NCBI GenBank assembly: GCA_029204045.2
Contig: CM055066.1
Span: forward strand, 20,780,484 to 20,844,483
DNA: 64,000 nucleotides
Source of the DNA: Tillandsia leiboldiana
Taxonomy: Eukaryota; Streptophyta; Magnoliopsida; Poales; Bromeliaceae
Direction of reading: 5' to 3'
Made by a program: the position numbers and the translations under genes. The notes beneath the pieces were generated by a model. The model made no database searches. It saw only the letters and a program-made list of their open reading frames with translations, and had not been told where the DNA came from. This document shows, piece by piece, positions 10,764 to 21,969 of this stretch. Position 1 is the first letter of the stretch. Each line of letters opens with the position of its first letter.

Positions 10764-12580
10764 CGATCCGAGCTTCCTTCTTTCACCTTTTTCCGCCATT
10801 TCCGAGCCTCCTCTCGCCAGGGTGCCTTCAGCAAAGATGATCCCCGAGCTTGGCTGCATCCTTCTGCAAATTTTTGAGATTTTTGGTGGAACGCTTATCG
10901 AGGTTTCCATTTCTACGGCGCGGCGCGACGCTCGTCCATTTGGGTTCCCCTTCGTCGCGTTTCAGTGCGCGAGCTCCCCCGGCGTACTCCGACCACCTTT
11001 TCGTGTGATTTCTTCGCCGCTGGATCCGCGACGGACAGATCTACGATCTTGGTATTTTCAGCTTTCCCTCATTTCACGCTTTTCGAGGTGTTTGTTCGAG
11101 CTTACTGTGCCCCCATTTCTGTGAAGGAGTTTTGGACAGCGGCATGGTCTTTCGGCGTTATCTCCGCAACCAGGCATCGTTTGACGACGTGCTTATACGC
11201 TTTTTTCATCTACTCGACACAAGAAATATCACAGTATTTTTCTTGGATTTTTCTGAGTTTTGCCCGAAGGTATATGTTCTTCCCCTTGTCTGTAAATGGA
11301 ATTACAGTTATGTTGCTGTGTGGTTTTGCGCACCTGTACTGTGGAATTTGTAACTCGACCTACGGGGCTCGGAATTGGACGTGCAGGTACTCGTTTCGAA
11401 GGTATCGACGCGAGGATTGCTGTGACATTTTTATTGGATTTTTCTGGGCACATTCTGCAGGTGAAAACTGCACTTCTTCGGGACTGTTTTCTGATGTTGT
11501 ATGTGTAGATTATTTTTGGAATAAAAGTGTAATGTTGGACCTTAATTGTTGTACTCAGGGGTGTTTTCAGTTGTTTGGAGCCAAGGCTTGCGCGACATGT
11601 ACCGAGGGTGTAATATTGGTAGATTTTGGACTGTGAGCGTCTACCCACTTCACCGACTTCAGGTTTGCCTTGGTTTAAGCGCTTCAGGTGGGTAAACTAG
11701 TACTTTCAACTGTTAGAGGGAATAACAGAGTTTATATGCATGTTATGCCTTATGGGAGATGTAATAGTGGATGTTCATGTATGGTTAAGATGAGCTTACC
11801 TATGGGAATGTCACCCTCTATGATTGATAGCATGCCTAATTTAATGTGCAACCGTTATGAGCAAGAGGTAAGCATGGAAACGGCCTAGATCATGTGGATT
11901 GATGTTTCCCTGATAATTGTACATGCTTGTTGAACTAGAGACTTAGCATGCGATAGACAGATTATATTTATCCCACACAAGATGATATAGAGATCATACG
12001 TATTTATTCAGTGGCCTATTGATGCGAGATTGGCATATCATAGTGGGAATATTGTAGTATGCTTTGCTACCATATGTTTTACTCTCTTTTATTGTTTCCA
12101 AGGACAAAAGCATGCTTGAATGGACTTGTAGTTAGGCCATCTTTTACTGCTGCACTACTTTTTGAACTTGACTTAGGAGAAACCATACTTTTTCTTTCTC
12201 CTTCTTTGTTAGTCAGGTGGTCTGTATTGCTCGGGTGCGAGCAGGGGTCTGGGGTAGTGTAGCGGGGACATTGGTGTCAGGGATGGGTTGTGCTGGATTG
12301 CGGTTGGCAGGGTTTTGCGGTGACCGCGGACTTGGGCGGTTGACCGGATATTTATTATGCATCAGATTGGGTATCAGATTTCTCTAGTGGACGGGGTTTC
12401 CCACTATTTGTGTATTTTTGCATCTGATTGAGGACGAGGGTCTTCTTTAGTGGTTGGGCTTTCCCACTTTGATCATAGTCATGATCTAGTCCTGCTATAT
12501 AGAGATACTTGTGATATTGATGACAGAGAAACTTTACTCGTGTGGGTCGCTCCCCTCGAGTGCCGCTCCGGAGTAGGCTT

Positions 12581-12622
12581 CAGACCGTGTTGGGTTCCGG
12601 TCAGACCGTGTTGGGTTCCGGT
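12581..12622 (+). repeat. 21-bp minisatellite, two copies, B right LTR
   Basis: Same two-copy array as at 5094-5135. Confidence 0.9.
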
Positions 12623-13779
12623 CATTTGGACAGTGGAGATACTGAGTTCGGGAGATTGGTGACAGAGCAGGCAGTACCGGGTTTTATACCGGTTCATTCG
12701 ATTGGGTTTATTTCGGTCAAATACTTTTATTGTTACACTCGTGCCTGGGGGCCGAGTGCAGACTGGTAGTTGAGTTTAGATCAGTGCTAGTATTATTGAG
12801 AGCCGTTTGGTTGACGGTGGTCCCGTGTCGTTGAGAGTACTTTGACCGCTGTGTGAGAGGTTGGGCATCATGATTCTATCCGTTCTGAGAGAGAGAGAGC
12901 GTGGATTTTGACCATAGCCTGCATGAGCCACTACTCGATAGCGAGTTAGTCCGTTTGGACGCCCTACGTAATTCCTGCCCGTCAGCGGGAGGTGGTTGTA
13001 GGTGGGCGCAGGTTTGACTGGACCAGATGTGGCAGTCAGCTCGATTGGGTCGATTGTGCACTTCATGTGCTAGTGGTTGTATACCACTGTTTGGTTCTCC
13101 CCTTTTAGCCTTTAGATAGGGGCATGGTAGCTGTTGAGAGTCTCCAGCTTACTCTTTTCAGTCTTATGACTTGGGTTAGTTTATGTCTCTTGAGGACTTG
13201 GTGGGCAGACCGTCAGGTCTGGCGGTGGTACCCACTGAGAACTCCCTTTTTGGTGTAGTTCTCACACCCTTTGGGGGTCTTTCCCCCCTTTTTCCTTCCT
13301 CTCCTTTGTTTTGCAGAGTCTTAGCGGGTGATGCTGATTCTGCGGTTGTTGATCGAGGCGAGGGAGTCGCGAGCTAGATCCCTACCCGTCGTTGGAGAGT
13401 AGCGGTATCCCCTACAGAGGAGATCTTCAGTAGTTTAGTTGTTTTGCTTCCCTCTTTTGAGAGACTGTTGTAGTGAGGATATTTTATGTATTGAGAGACT
13501 GTACACTGTTGTATTTATTGGAGTTACCTCCCGGTTGGGTTCAGAGCTTGTATTTGAGGATATTGTTTTATTATTATTTTGGGAGGCGGACAGTGTTGTT
13601 TTATTTCCAGTTGTACAGTGATTGATTTTGGTTATACAGCAGATTTTTATTTATAGCTCTGATATCTGTTTAGCTATAGTACTTTTCTTGCAGGTTGGAC
13701 GCTTCGCCTATGCGGATTTGGCATAGGTGGCGGATCTGTTGGCGGGCCCGGGTCGCAGTTTCGACCCCGGGGCGTGACA

Positions 13780-13784
13780 CCTGT
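13780..13784. repeat. Right target-site duplication of element B (CCTGT)
   Basis: Matches 2350-2354; element A's RT reading frame resumes here. Confidence 0.95.
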
Positions 13785-15064
13785 AGTTGGTCGAAGAGGT
13801 CGTCGATCCTTGGCAGGGGGTACTTGTTCTTAACGGTGACCTTATTTATCTCCCGGTAGTCGATGCACAACCGGAGACTTCCGTCCTTCTTCCTCACAAA
13901 CAGGACGGGCGCGCCCCAGGGTGACGCGCTAGGTCTGATGAAACCCTTATCCAAAAGGTCCTCCAACTGTGCCTTGAGTTCCTTCAACTCCGCGAAGGCC
14001 ATCCTGTACGGTGCCTTGGTGATGGGTTTGGTGCCGGGAAGTAGTTCAATAGGGAAGTCGACCTCTCGTTCCGGTGGCATTCCGGGGAGCTCTGCTGGAA
14101 ATACATCCGGAAATTCCTTTACCACTGGAATTTCGGAAGGCGAGGGAACGGGTCGGGTGGTTAAATCTACCGAGGCTAGATAGGCCACGCACCCGCCCTC
14201 CATCAACTTCCTAGCCCGCGACGCGGAGATGATAGCCAAAAAGGAAGTGCTTTTACATGCCAAGTACATGTTTTCTGGGAATCCCGGCTTCTGTAGTTGC
14301 ACCTGGCGCTTCTCGCAGTCGATGACCGCCTGATACTCGGTAAGCCAGTCCATGCCCAAAACCACGTCGTATTCTTTTAGCGGTATGACCACCAGATCCC
14401 AGGGGCACGACAACCTTCCCAGTCTTATTGAACACGAGGGTACTAGGCCAGTCGCCGCGATTGGCCCCCCAGGGGTCTGGACGGTCAGTAAGACATCAAG
14501 GGGACTACTTTCTAGCAGATGTGTTTGTGCAAAAGTGCGGGAAATAAAGGAGCGAGTCGCCCCGGTGTCAAACAGGGTTCGAGCTCGAAAATTAAAAACG
14601 GAGGTAATACCTGCGACCACCTCCTCTGGCAGTGTCACTCCATGCTGGCCCATGGAGTAGAGCCTCCCTCCTAGTTGTGGTCGCGATTCTCCTTCTGCTC
14701 TTGGCGCCGGAGGGTGTGGGGGCATCCCCGTTGATGCTCTACCCCGTCCTGTTGGCTGCGCCGTTGGGGTGGAAGCTGCGGAGGATGCCGCTCCAGTATT
14801 CAGGGGACAGTTGAATCGGAAATGCCCCGGTTTGCCGCAGCGGTAACAGTGATCCTGTCTCTTAGGGCATTTCGTCACTGGATGCGATGCTCCGCAAATA
14901 ACACATGGCTTGTTCGCTGGTCGCGGCTTTCCGGTAGGCACACTCTTGCTTCCTTGTTGCGTCTTGGGGTACTTTGGGGGTCGGCTCCCACCAGACGGGC
15001 CCCCTCCCGGGTAAGTCTGTGTCCGCTTCCTCTCCTGGTTATTTTCTGATCCCTCACGTCGAGC
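13785..15064 (-). pseudogene. Element A gag C-terminus (zinc knuckle), protease and RT N-terminus
   Basis: Minus-strand frame in phase with the gag upstream. It shows a zinc knuckle CYRCGKPGHFRFNC (CX2CX4HX4C) preceded by CVICG, the aspartic protease active site LFDTGATRSFIS, the linker motif VVLGMDWL and the RT fingers (GKPITKAPYRMA-type linker, KDGSLRLCIDYREINKVTVK, PLPRIDDLFDQLQ). It is cut at DQLQ by element B and continues at 1-2349. The piece itself has no internal stop; it was separated from gag by a TGA at 15065-15067 that looks like CGA changed to TGA (element H has an arginine codon there). In intact relatives this would be one continuous gag-pol frame. Confidence 0.93.
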
Positions 15065-15994
15065 TCAGGTGATAGCGAATCCCCGCTCCACAATGGTGGC
15101 CCTGTCCACCACCTCCCTGAACGTGCGCAGGTCCGCTGCCTGAACCATCTCGAAGATGTCGCTCCGTAACCCGTCCACAAAAAGACGGGCCTTGTGGGGT
15201 TCATCCCGTATAACAAACGGGACGCAGTTAACCAATCTTACAAACTCCCTTTGATATTCCATGACCGAGCTGTTCCCTTGTCTAATGTTCTTCAGGTCGT
15301 CTTCCAATTGCCGCTTGACGCTATCGGAGAAGAAAGCGCCAAAAAGTTCCTCTCTAAAGGCCGACCATGTCGGTAGCGGGTCGTTCGTAGACGGATCCGG
15401 GCGTACCGTCTTCCACCAGATGCATGCATTCCCTTCGAGAAAGTGGACGGCTAGTGGAACCCGCTCGTGCTCCTCCGTCAGTAGGTCCTCGAAGAGTTTT
15501 TCCATGGTATCCACCCATTTCTCGACGACCCATGGATCGGTCCTCTCTCCCTCGAAAGTGGGAGGGTCATGCTTCTTGAACTTAGTCAAATTCGTCCTGA
15601 CCCTTTCTCGCGTCGCTCGTTGCTCCGTGATCCCTCCTGCAGCAGCGGACCCCCCAAGAGTAGGGGTCGTTCCTACCTCCCCCGCTGTCGCTCCCAACAC
15701 GGGCCCCGAGGTCGTCGGAGTAGGTACATCCCTTGGGGCTGGGGGCTGTTCCGTCGTCGTACCACCCGTCCCTTGCGGTTTCGTAGTGGGTGCGGTGGTT
15801 TCGGGCGGAGGGGTCGGATCGCACTCGGCTGGCACGGTTGCCTGTCGCTGCGTCAGTTGACGAACCTGCTCCGTTAGCGTCGCTACCTGCCCGGCCATTT
15901 CCCGCAGTTGTCGCCGGAGGAGCTGGTTCTCTGCGGTGGCCGGGGTCACTCTGTCCGCGTCCGCATTCTCGGTGGACGATCTAGTCCGGGCCAT
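15065..15994 (-). pseudogene. Element A gag capsid region
   Basis: 309 codons on the minus strand from ATG at 15994 (MARTRSS). Residues ~20-50 form a coiled coil (ENQLLRRQLREMAGQVATL), followed by a Pro/Thr-rich linker (~55-130) and a Retrotrans_gag capsid-like domain (~150-300) with FEGERTDPWVVEKW, CIWWKT, FREELFGAFF and VMEYQREFVRLV. It ends at a TGA immediately after GFAIT. The frame on the other side of the stop is in phase, so this is a nonsense mutation of a longer gag-pol rather than a natural end. The start is supported by element H, which begins with the same MARTRSS at 56590. Confidence 0.92.
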
Positions 15995-16198
15995 CGTCCG
16001 CTATAAACAGAGAAATCATGTTAACCCTAAGGTTATAACCCTAGCACCCTGTCTTACGATTACACCTATATTACGTCCCCTTTTTCCCCGTACTCTCACG
16101 TACTACCGCACCTACACCTTGGTTATCTCATGTCCAATTTGCTTGTGGCACAATGCACTGTGGATGTGGATCACGTCTACTATGGTTATGGTTGTTTT

Positions 16199-16210
16199 TC
16201 TCTGATACCA
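16199..16210 (-). other. Primer-binding site of element A
   Basis: Minus strand TGGTATCAGAGA matches initiator tRNA-Met at 11 of 12 positions, 7 bp inside the LTR end. Between it and gag (15995-16198) lies a short leader with nothing else recognisable. Confidence 0.85.
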
Positions 16211-16217
16211 TTTAATC

Positions 16218-18837
16218 TGTCACGCCCCCGGGGGTTTTTGAGTCTATCAAAGCGGAAAGTTGCGTGTATTATTTTTTTTTCTTAACAAGGTAACTTAAAC
16301 CTCATCCCCGGTGCGTGCCAGACCGCCACATACACAAATTCTCTCTGCCCACGGACAGAGTCTCCTTTGTATATGCACGGCGACTCATTTACAACATCAT
16401 ACATCAACCATCAACCATACAATAGACATACATCGTCAAACAGAGTTCAGTAATTTAACTAATGTTTTAAAAGACCGGTGTCCACTCGACACCTTGTTAT
16501 TAAAGCGGCATCAACGTTTGGAAAGGATAAAACCAGCGGTTGCAAAACCCGTGCCCACACGGCACTTCGTTTTGAGAAAACATTTTCGAAATCATTTGGT
16601 TTATCATGAAAACGTGCCGCGTATGAAGACATCACTATAAGTATCCAAGTATAAAAGTACACCTCATCCACAGCGCTAACTCATACATGTCCATGACTAA
16701 AATGATCCACAAGCAAATTAACTATTTAAAGTATAAGAAAAATGAGATAAAACCCCAAGTATCCTGACTACGGTCCTCGCGACGCAGTCTCACCGCCCTC
16801 CCGGCTAACGCACCTGGTAACACCTGTCACGGAGTGGATAAAGTCAGTGACAAACAAAGTAGATGTCTAAGTATCAAAAGAGAATAAGGAGCAAACCGAT
16901 TACACCGGAACCTTTCGCTAAAACCCTGTACATAATTAAGCTGGGCACCAACCCCAGATTTATCAATTAAGTTGGGCACCAACCCCAGAGTACCTGTCGG
17001 AGAGACTAAAGTCTCCCCTCGTGCGCAAACACCTTTTTGATGCTTTTAACCTCTTCACGGTGCTGGTGTACTATTTGCAGCAGGCGCGAAGAGGTCCTCA
17101 CGGCTCCCACCCCTTTGTGAGGTACACGGGTCAAAAAGACCACTTCTCCGAAAAAGTACACCCATGCGGAGGCCAATCCCTGTGTACGTGCAGCATCCGA
17201 AAACGGATTTGGCGAGATCGGCGTGTAGTGAGCACCGCGACCGCAGCCGCTTCAATTGTTAGATAAAATACAATTATGCGAAAGGTTAAACTGTCCATCG
17301 ACTTTGTTAGACAAATTAAGAGCATTTTAATGATGATAGATGCACTTACTGCACTTGTTGCACTTATAGCAACCGTACCCACCTAGTTGAAGAGAAATCG
17401 GAACACCTGAATCCTTCGCGCACCCCCGCTGCGCACCTCGACCTAAAGAAAGTCCGCAAGGATAACTATAGTCAAAAACGTGTACTAACATCCCAAAACA
17501 AAAGACCCAATTTACTCTTTTCGATGGAAAAGTCCAACACCGTCCGGGTTGACGAAAACCGGAATCCCGCGCCGCCGTCGTCGTCCGTCGGAGCCCCGCG
17601 CGGTTCGGAACCGCGCGGCGTGTCTCCACGGGCGGCGCCCACGCGGCGCGGCGCCTCGCGCGGGTGCGGCCCGTTCGGCGGCCGCGCGACGCCCGCGCGG
17701 GTGCGGCCCCGCACGGCGACCGCGTGGGTGCCCCGCGCGGTTGCGGGTCCGCGCGGGTGCCGCCCGTGCGGCAGCCGCGCGGTTGCGGGTCCGCGTGGGT
17801 GCCGCCTGCGCGGTAGCCGCGCGGCGCCCGAGCGGTGCCCGCGCGGTTGCGGGTCCGCACGGGTGCCGCCCGCGCGGCAGCCGCGCGTCGCCCGCGCGGT
17901 GCCCGCGCGGTTGCGGGTCCGCGCGGGTGCCGCCCGCGCGGTAGCCGCGCGGCGCCCGTGCGGTGCCCGCGCGGTTGCGGGTCCGCGCGGGTGCCGCCCG
18001 CGCGGTGGCCGCACGGCGCCCGCGCGAGTATGACCCGCGCGGTGCCCGCGCGGTCCCGTCGCCGCTTGCGGCGGCGATCGGCCGTCCGCGATTCTCCTCC
18101 GCGCGATGCCCTAGCGGCACCGCGCGCCTCCGCCGTCCGTTCCGTGCCCTAGCATGACGACGATGACGGCGACGGTGACGGATACGACGGAGAACCCAAG
18201 AACTCAAACAAAAGGACGACGAAAAAATCCCAAATAATTTATAGCAATTATTTTACTAACCAAAGATCGACGGGAAGGTTGTCCGGTCGCGTTCTTGCCT
18301 TCGGTTCGATGTCCGGGAAGATCGGGCTCCTTCTCTTTCTCCTTTCCCTTTCTTCCGGCTAGGGTCCCGTCTTTTCCTTTTTCTCTTTCTTTCTCTCCTC
18401 ACCGGTTAGGGTTTTATTTTTCTTTTCTTTTCTTTCCGATAATCGGGATCCCTTATATAGCTCGTATTATATTTTTAATTAATTTCCTCTTTAATTCGTA
18501 CGTAAGAAAATTCTATTTTCCGTCATCGGATAATTAATTAATTAATTAATTATCCCCTACGAGATAACCCACCTTATCTCCAACGGGTGCAAGATATTTC
18601 GCACGGATTCCGATGCATGACTAATCACCGTATCACTAAGAATTCCGTTCCGGGAGATCCCGACATCGGATTTCAGATCCGATCGCACCGTCGGCCATCA
18701 TTTTCCGCGCTCTATCGCAGAAAAGTACCAGCACCACACACTGGCCAACTTTTAACAATTAAATAATTTTATTCCTCTTAAGGGCTTAAATGGTTTAGAT
18801 GTGAGTCAAAAATACCCCTAAGGGCCGGATCACTACA
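16218..18837 (-). repeat. 5' LTR of element A
   Basis: On the minus strand it ends GGGGGCGTGACA next to the primer-binding site. Its start is placed at TGTAGTGATCC (18837) where homology to element C's LTR begins; the start is uncertain by about 3 bp because the partner LTR is off the window. It holds a TATA-like CTATATAAGG (18451-18460), AAACCCTAA-type telobox sequence near 18405-18415, a TTAA simple repeat (18531-18552), a GC-rich minisatellite (17600-18060) and two small perfect hairpins (16477-16493, 16551-16565). The element H LTR (56807-59676) is a diverged relative. Confidence 0.82.
17600..18060 (-). repeat. GC-rich minisatellite, 64-bp period
   Basis: GCGGTTGCGGGTCC recurs at 17737, 17779, 17843, 17907 and 17971, giving spacings of 42, 64, 64 and 64 bp. 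The block is almost pure G and C. Arg/Ala/Pro-rich frames of up to 231 codons appear on both strands here and are artefacts of composition. Confidence 0.9.
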
Positions 18838-20322
18838 CCAGAAGATGATCGATTTTCACCTACGAGATGACCTCAGAAAATTCCAGAAAAAAAACTGTTG
18901 CGATCCTCACGACGATGCAAATCGAGTACTCGCGCTTCCTATTCTGACACCTGTAGGACAAGATACAATTAAAACACAGCGGTGAGCCAAAACTTCCTAC
19001 GATCGATAATATGTAGCATTCAGTCCAGAAAAAGTGGAATTATCACCTTCGAAGCAACCTCAGAAAAATCCGATAAAAATACGGGCGCGTTTCTCTCGAA
19101 GTGTAGATGCCGATCAAGTCCTCACACTCCCCGATTCAGTGCCCGAAGGCCGAGAAATTCCAACAATACACCACCGCTGTCCCAAACATCGCAGCAGTAC
19201 AAGGGGTCCAAAGGTACCTCGGGAACACCACCAAAAACTCGAAACGGAGTGAAGTGATCAACACAGAAATAGAAGGCGTACCTCTCGTGAACACGCTGCC
19301 ACAAAAATCGGCTCAAAAATCTATCGGGTGAGAACAGAAGAGTCCGCGGAAAAAATGTTGACGGAAAAGTCCAAAATCAAAGAAACGTCGAAGCGCGCCG
19401 CGTCGCAGAAATCATCAGTGTTGCGGCCTCCAAAAATTATGGGAATCCATCAAGAAGTAGAGGAGAAGGTGAGGAACAACCTTCCTTAAGGCCTCAACCC
19501 AAGAGGAGTTCGGGAAAAGGCCCAAAGACAGAAGAAAGGGGCTATTTATAGCCCAGCACACAAGGATGGGGTGGCGGATTCGGGTGCAAGAATCGGGCGC
19601 CCGAAATCCGCCCCCAACACTGCACTGTGCGCGCCCGGATTCACCCGGGCACGACAAGTGTCCACACCCCGCGCTTCGCGCGCCTCGCGCGCACAAGCCC
19701 GCCAATCACGGCGCGACGCGTGGCAGCGGGGTTCATGGTGGGTCGCACGTGCCGCGGTCCACGCCGGAACTGCCGGGTCGCTGCGCCAGCCAATGGGCGC
19801 GCGCCACGCGTCCTGGCGCGGTCCATCGTGCGCCACGATTGGCGCCTCAACTCCCGCGCCGCCGCCCAGCTAATGGGAGCTCGCCATGTTGCAGCCTCCG
19901 CGTTGGCTTTGCCCGGTGCACACCCAAGCCCCGGGGACCCTCCAACCCGCGCCTGCCCTCGCCTGCCCACGGCGACGCCGCCACTCTCCGTCGCCTGCCC
20001 GTGGTCGCCGGCGCTGCCCCCGGCCGCCGGAACAGTTCACCATGCCTCGAAATACGTGTTTAGGCATTCGAGCTCTGAAAAATACAAGTAAATAGTCTAT
20101 TTCGATCGTTTTCGCGCGCTGAGTCGAAATCCGATGTCCGTTTTGCCCAATTCCACTTCTAAAATTTGTCGAAGGCATACAGATAAGTAATCTTAATCCA
20201 AATTTTGCGCTAGGTCAAATCCTGAGGTCCGATTTGCACACAAGCACCTCCATCACACCGAATAAGCCTCCAAAAGTCGCTGATCCAACAGTAATCCTCT
20301 TGCGGGGATTCGGGTCCTCACA
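18838..20322 (-). repeat. Partial 3' LTR of element C
   Basis: Minus strand LTR starting TGTGAGGACCCGAATCC at 20322, preceded by a polypurine tract, and truncated at 18838 by element A. It shares with the B, F and G LTRs the start sequence, the GC-rich U3 and two copies of the 45-bp module (18871-18918 and 19058-19103). Only U3 and the beginning of R remain. Confidence 0.85.
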
Positions 20323-20696
20323 TCCTCCCCCACTAAAAAAAAGTTTTGTTCCCGAAACTAAAGTCATCCCTCAAGCCGGAACCTCGAACAAGTAAGGGGG
20401 GAAATAGGTGTCCAATCATCAACGACTCAAGCTCCCAAAGCTGTCTATAAACTCCTCCAGAAACGCGAAGCAATCCTCCGGTCTCTATCTGATACAAAAT
20501 AGAGTGGGGCACTCCAGGTAACCGCACCACTTATCCAAATACAGCTGGGCAACCGCTCGAGTGACCAAGTAGTCTGCATTGGCAAAAGCATCCGCTCCTC
20601 CCAGGGCCCCCGGTAATCCAACCACAAAGTCCAACGATAAGATCCCATTTCCATCCAGGGATTGGGAGACTCTGCAACTTGCCAGCTGGCACCCGC
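20323..20696 (-). pseudogene. Element C interior: polypurine tract and decayed integrase
   Basis: AGTGGGGGAGGA (20323-20334 on the minus strand) abuts the LTR. Farther in, shifting minus frames read LDFVVGLPGALGG and VSDRDRRIASRFW, which match the integrase core motifs MDFVxGLP and SDRDxRFTSRFW. The integrase lies only about 120 bp from the LTR, so the normal integrase tail and chromodomain are deleted, as in B and G. Element D cuts it off at 20697. Confidence 0.8.
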
Positions 20697-20922
20697 TGTT
20701 ACGGAATTTGAGTTGGCGTATTTCGTGAAATTGTTTAAGTCTTGAAGATTGAAGTTTAGAAGCTTGGATCATATACCTCAATCTCAAGAAAGAAGAATTC
20801 AAAAGGATCAGGTACGTTTAACTAAATACTTTTGGTGATCCGAATACTTCTTATAGTGTAGAAACACTTGGATGAATTTTTAATTGCATAAAAATCAAAA
20901 ACTGGACATTTTACATGTTCAG

Positions 20923-21143
20923 AGTCCGGACCGGGCATTACAGTCCGGACCCCGAACATAGGTTTGTTCATGCGCTGTTTCAGTCCGGACCCTGGTAAAT
21001 TCAGTCCGGACCCCGAACGTGAAATTGTTGAAATTGCATGAACAGTCCGGACCGTGGATTGCAGTCCGGACCCCGAATGTCGTCTTTTCTGGAAAAAGTC
21101 TGTTTCGCTGAGACAGTCCGGACCGTCAATTCCAGTCCGAACT
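20923..21143 (+). repeat. Cluster of eight AGTCCGGACC palindromic motifs
   Basis: Seven exact copies start at 20923, 20942, 20982, 21003, 21044, 21063 and 21115, with a degenerate one at 21134. The core GTCCGGAC is self-complementary. Copies are paired 19-21 bp apart. They sit just upstream of the TATA box. Confidence 0.93.
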
Positions 21144-21209
21144 GTCGTCCTGTAAAATTCCAGAATTGGTTAGTTTTTTATGCTTATCTTCTTCCAACAG
21201 TTTCTAACC

Positions 21210-21217
21210 TATAAATA
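21210..21217 (+). promoter_or_regulatory. TATA box of element D LTR
   Basis: TATAAATA in CCTATAAATAGACC, in the expected place downstream of the palindrome cluster. Confidence 0.7.
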
Positions 21218-21934
21218 GACCCTACGATTCATTTTTTAGGGTAATCCAAATACGGTCAAAAATAGAAAAATCCACCTATAGAGAAGAAAGGAAATCAATA
21301 GATTTAATCCTATGTTTCTTCATCTATATTGATTGATTTGATTCTAGGTTTTCATACTCAGATTTTGAGTAGAATCAAATCAATGAATACTTAGATGGTA
21401 TTTCCGATCTATTTCTAATCTAAGTATTCGGCGGATCATCACCACCCAAAAAACAATGATTTCCCCAAAATTGGAGCGTGGACTCGCGTGGCCTTGTGGA
21501 TTCAAGGTGCTACCGCTCTCATGGATTCGGAGCGAGGTACGTTCGTGGATTCGAGACGTGCTACTGGGTGAAGACCGTGGATTCGGTCAGACGTCGTGGA
21601 TTCGGCGTTGGACGCATATCGTGGATTCGAGAAGCGTTGCGGAGCGAGCGGAGAAGATCAACTAGGAGCGTATGGAAAAAGGTTGAGTCGTCTGTGAGTA
21701 CGGTATATCACCTTTGTACGTGTTATAATTCTAGTGGATTTCACCGTGTTATCGGTCCCGTAGTTTTTTACTCCGGTTTGGAGTTTTCCACGTAAAAATC
21801 TTGCGTGTTATTTTTATTTCCGCATTGGGTTTTATTGCGTAACGATTTTTGAGCGTTTAAACGTTTACACCTATTCACCCCCCTCTAGGTGTTTTTTCCC
21901 CTATTTAGAACCATATTATACTTAACCCAACAAG

Positions 21935-21946
21935 TGGTATCAGAGC
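21935..21946 (+). other. Primer-binding site of element D
   Basis: TGGTATCAGAGC, 2 bp after the LTR end, complementary to initiator tRNA-Met. Confidence 0.93.
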
Positions 21947-21969
21947 GGGAATAGGGTTGTAAACAATAG

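Larger units (their letters stand above)
2355..13779 (+). mobile_element. Element B: non-autonomous large LTR retrotransposon (LARD-like) with decayed gypsy interior
   Basis: Two LTRs of 3936 and 3945 bp begin TGTGAAGACC and end GGGGCGTGACA, flanked by CCTGT duplications. The interior (6291-9834, 3544 bp) has an initiator tRNA-Met primer-binding site at its left end and a polypurine tract at its right end, so the signals acted on by reverse transcription are intact. No long open frame exists inside; only eroded stretches of gag, protease linker, RT and RNase H can be recognised. In the first ~320 bp I count six differences between the two LTRs, all transitions, so insertion is not recent. B is a subfamily relative of G (37379-54284) and must have relied on enzymes supplied by another element. 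Confidence 0.93.
9835..13779 (+). repeat. Right LTR of element B
   Basis: Direct repeat of the left LTR with the same landmarks: G-boxes at 10323-10332, 10404-10413 and 10576-10585 (the fourth has decayed to CCACTTGTC), TATAAAAG at 10756-10763, AATAAA at 11520-11525, the 21-bp repeat at 12581-12622 and the acceptor-like TTTTCTTGCAG ending near 13694. It ends GGGGCGTGACA, followed by the CCTGT duplication. Confidence 0.95.
1..18837 (-). mobile_element. Element A: Ty3/gypsy chromovirus-like LTR retrotransposon, left end off the window, split by element B
   Basis: Read on the minus strand the order is 5' LTR (18837-16218), primer-binding site, gag (from 15994), zinc knuckle, protease, RT, RNase H and integrase, running off the left edge. 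Element B (2355-13779) interrupts RT; the 5-bp duplication CCTGT at 2350-2354 and 13780-13784 proves the two halves are one element. The gag-pol order and the integrase tail typical of Tekay/Del-type elements suggest a plant chromovirus. The chromodomain and 3' LTR are not in view. The element is dead: in-frame stops lie at 15065-15067, 446-448 and 194-196. Its 5' LTR start abuts the broken LTR of element C, so A appears to have inserted into C. Confidence 0.9.
20697..21932 (+). repeat. 5' LTR of element D
   Basis: Starts TGTTACGG and ends TTAACCCAACA just before the primer-binding site; about 1.24 kb. It carries a cluster of AGTCCGGACC palindromes (20923-21143), a TATA box TATAAATA at 21210-21217, and about seven GTGGATTCG-like repeats in 21478-21640. 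The 3' partner LTR is not in the window, so boundaries rest on the TG/CA ends and the primer-binding site. Confidence 0.85.

Noticed and set aside
17472..18207. Long Arg/Ala/Pro-rich open frames (up to 231 codons) on both strands.
   Set aside because: They lie in a GC-only minisatellite; several frames on both strands are open at once, with no domain and no conservation in element H.
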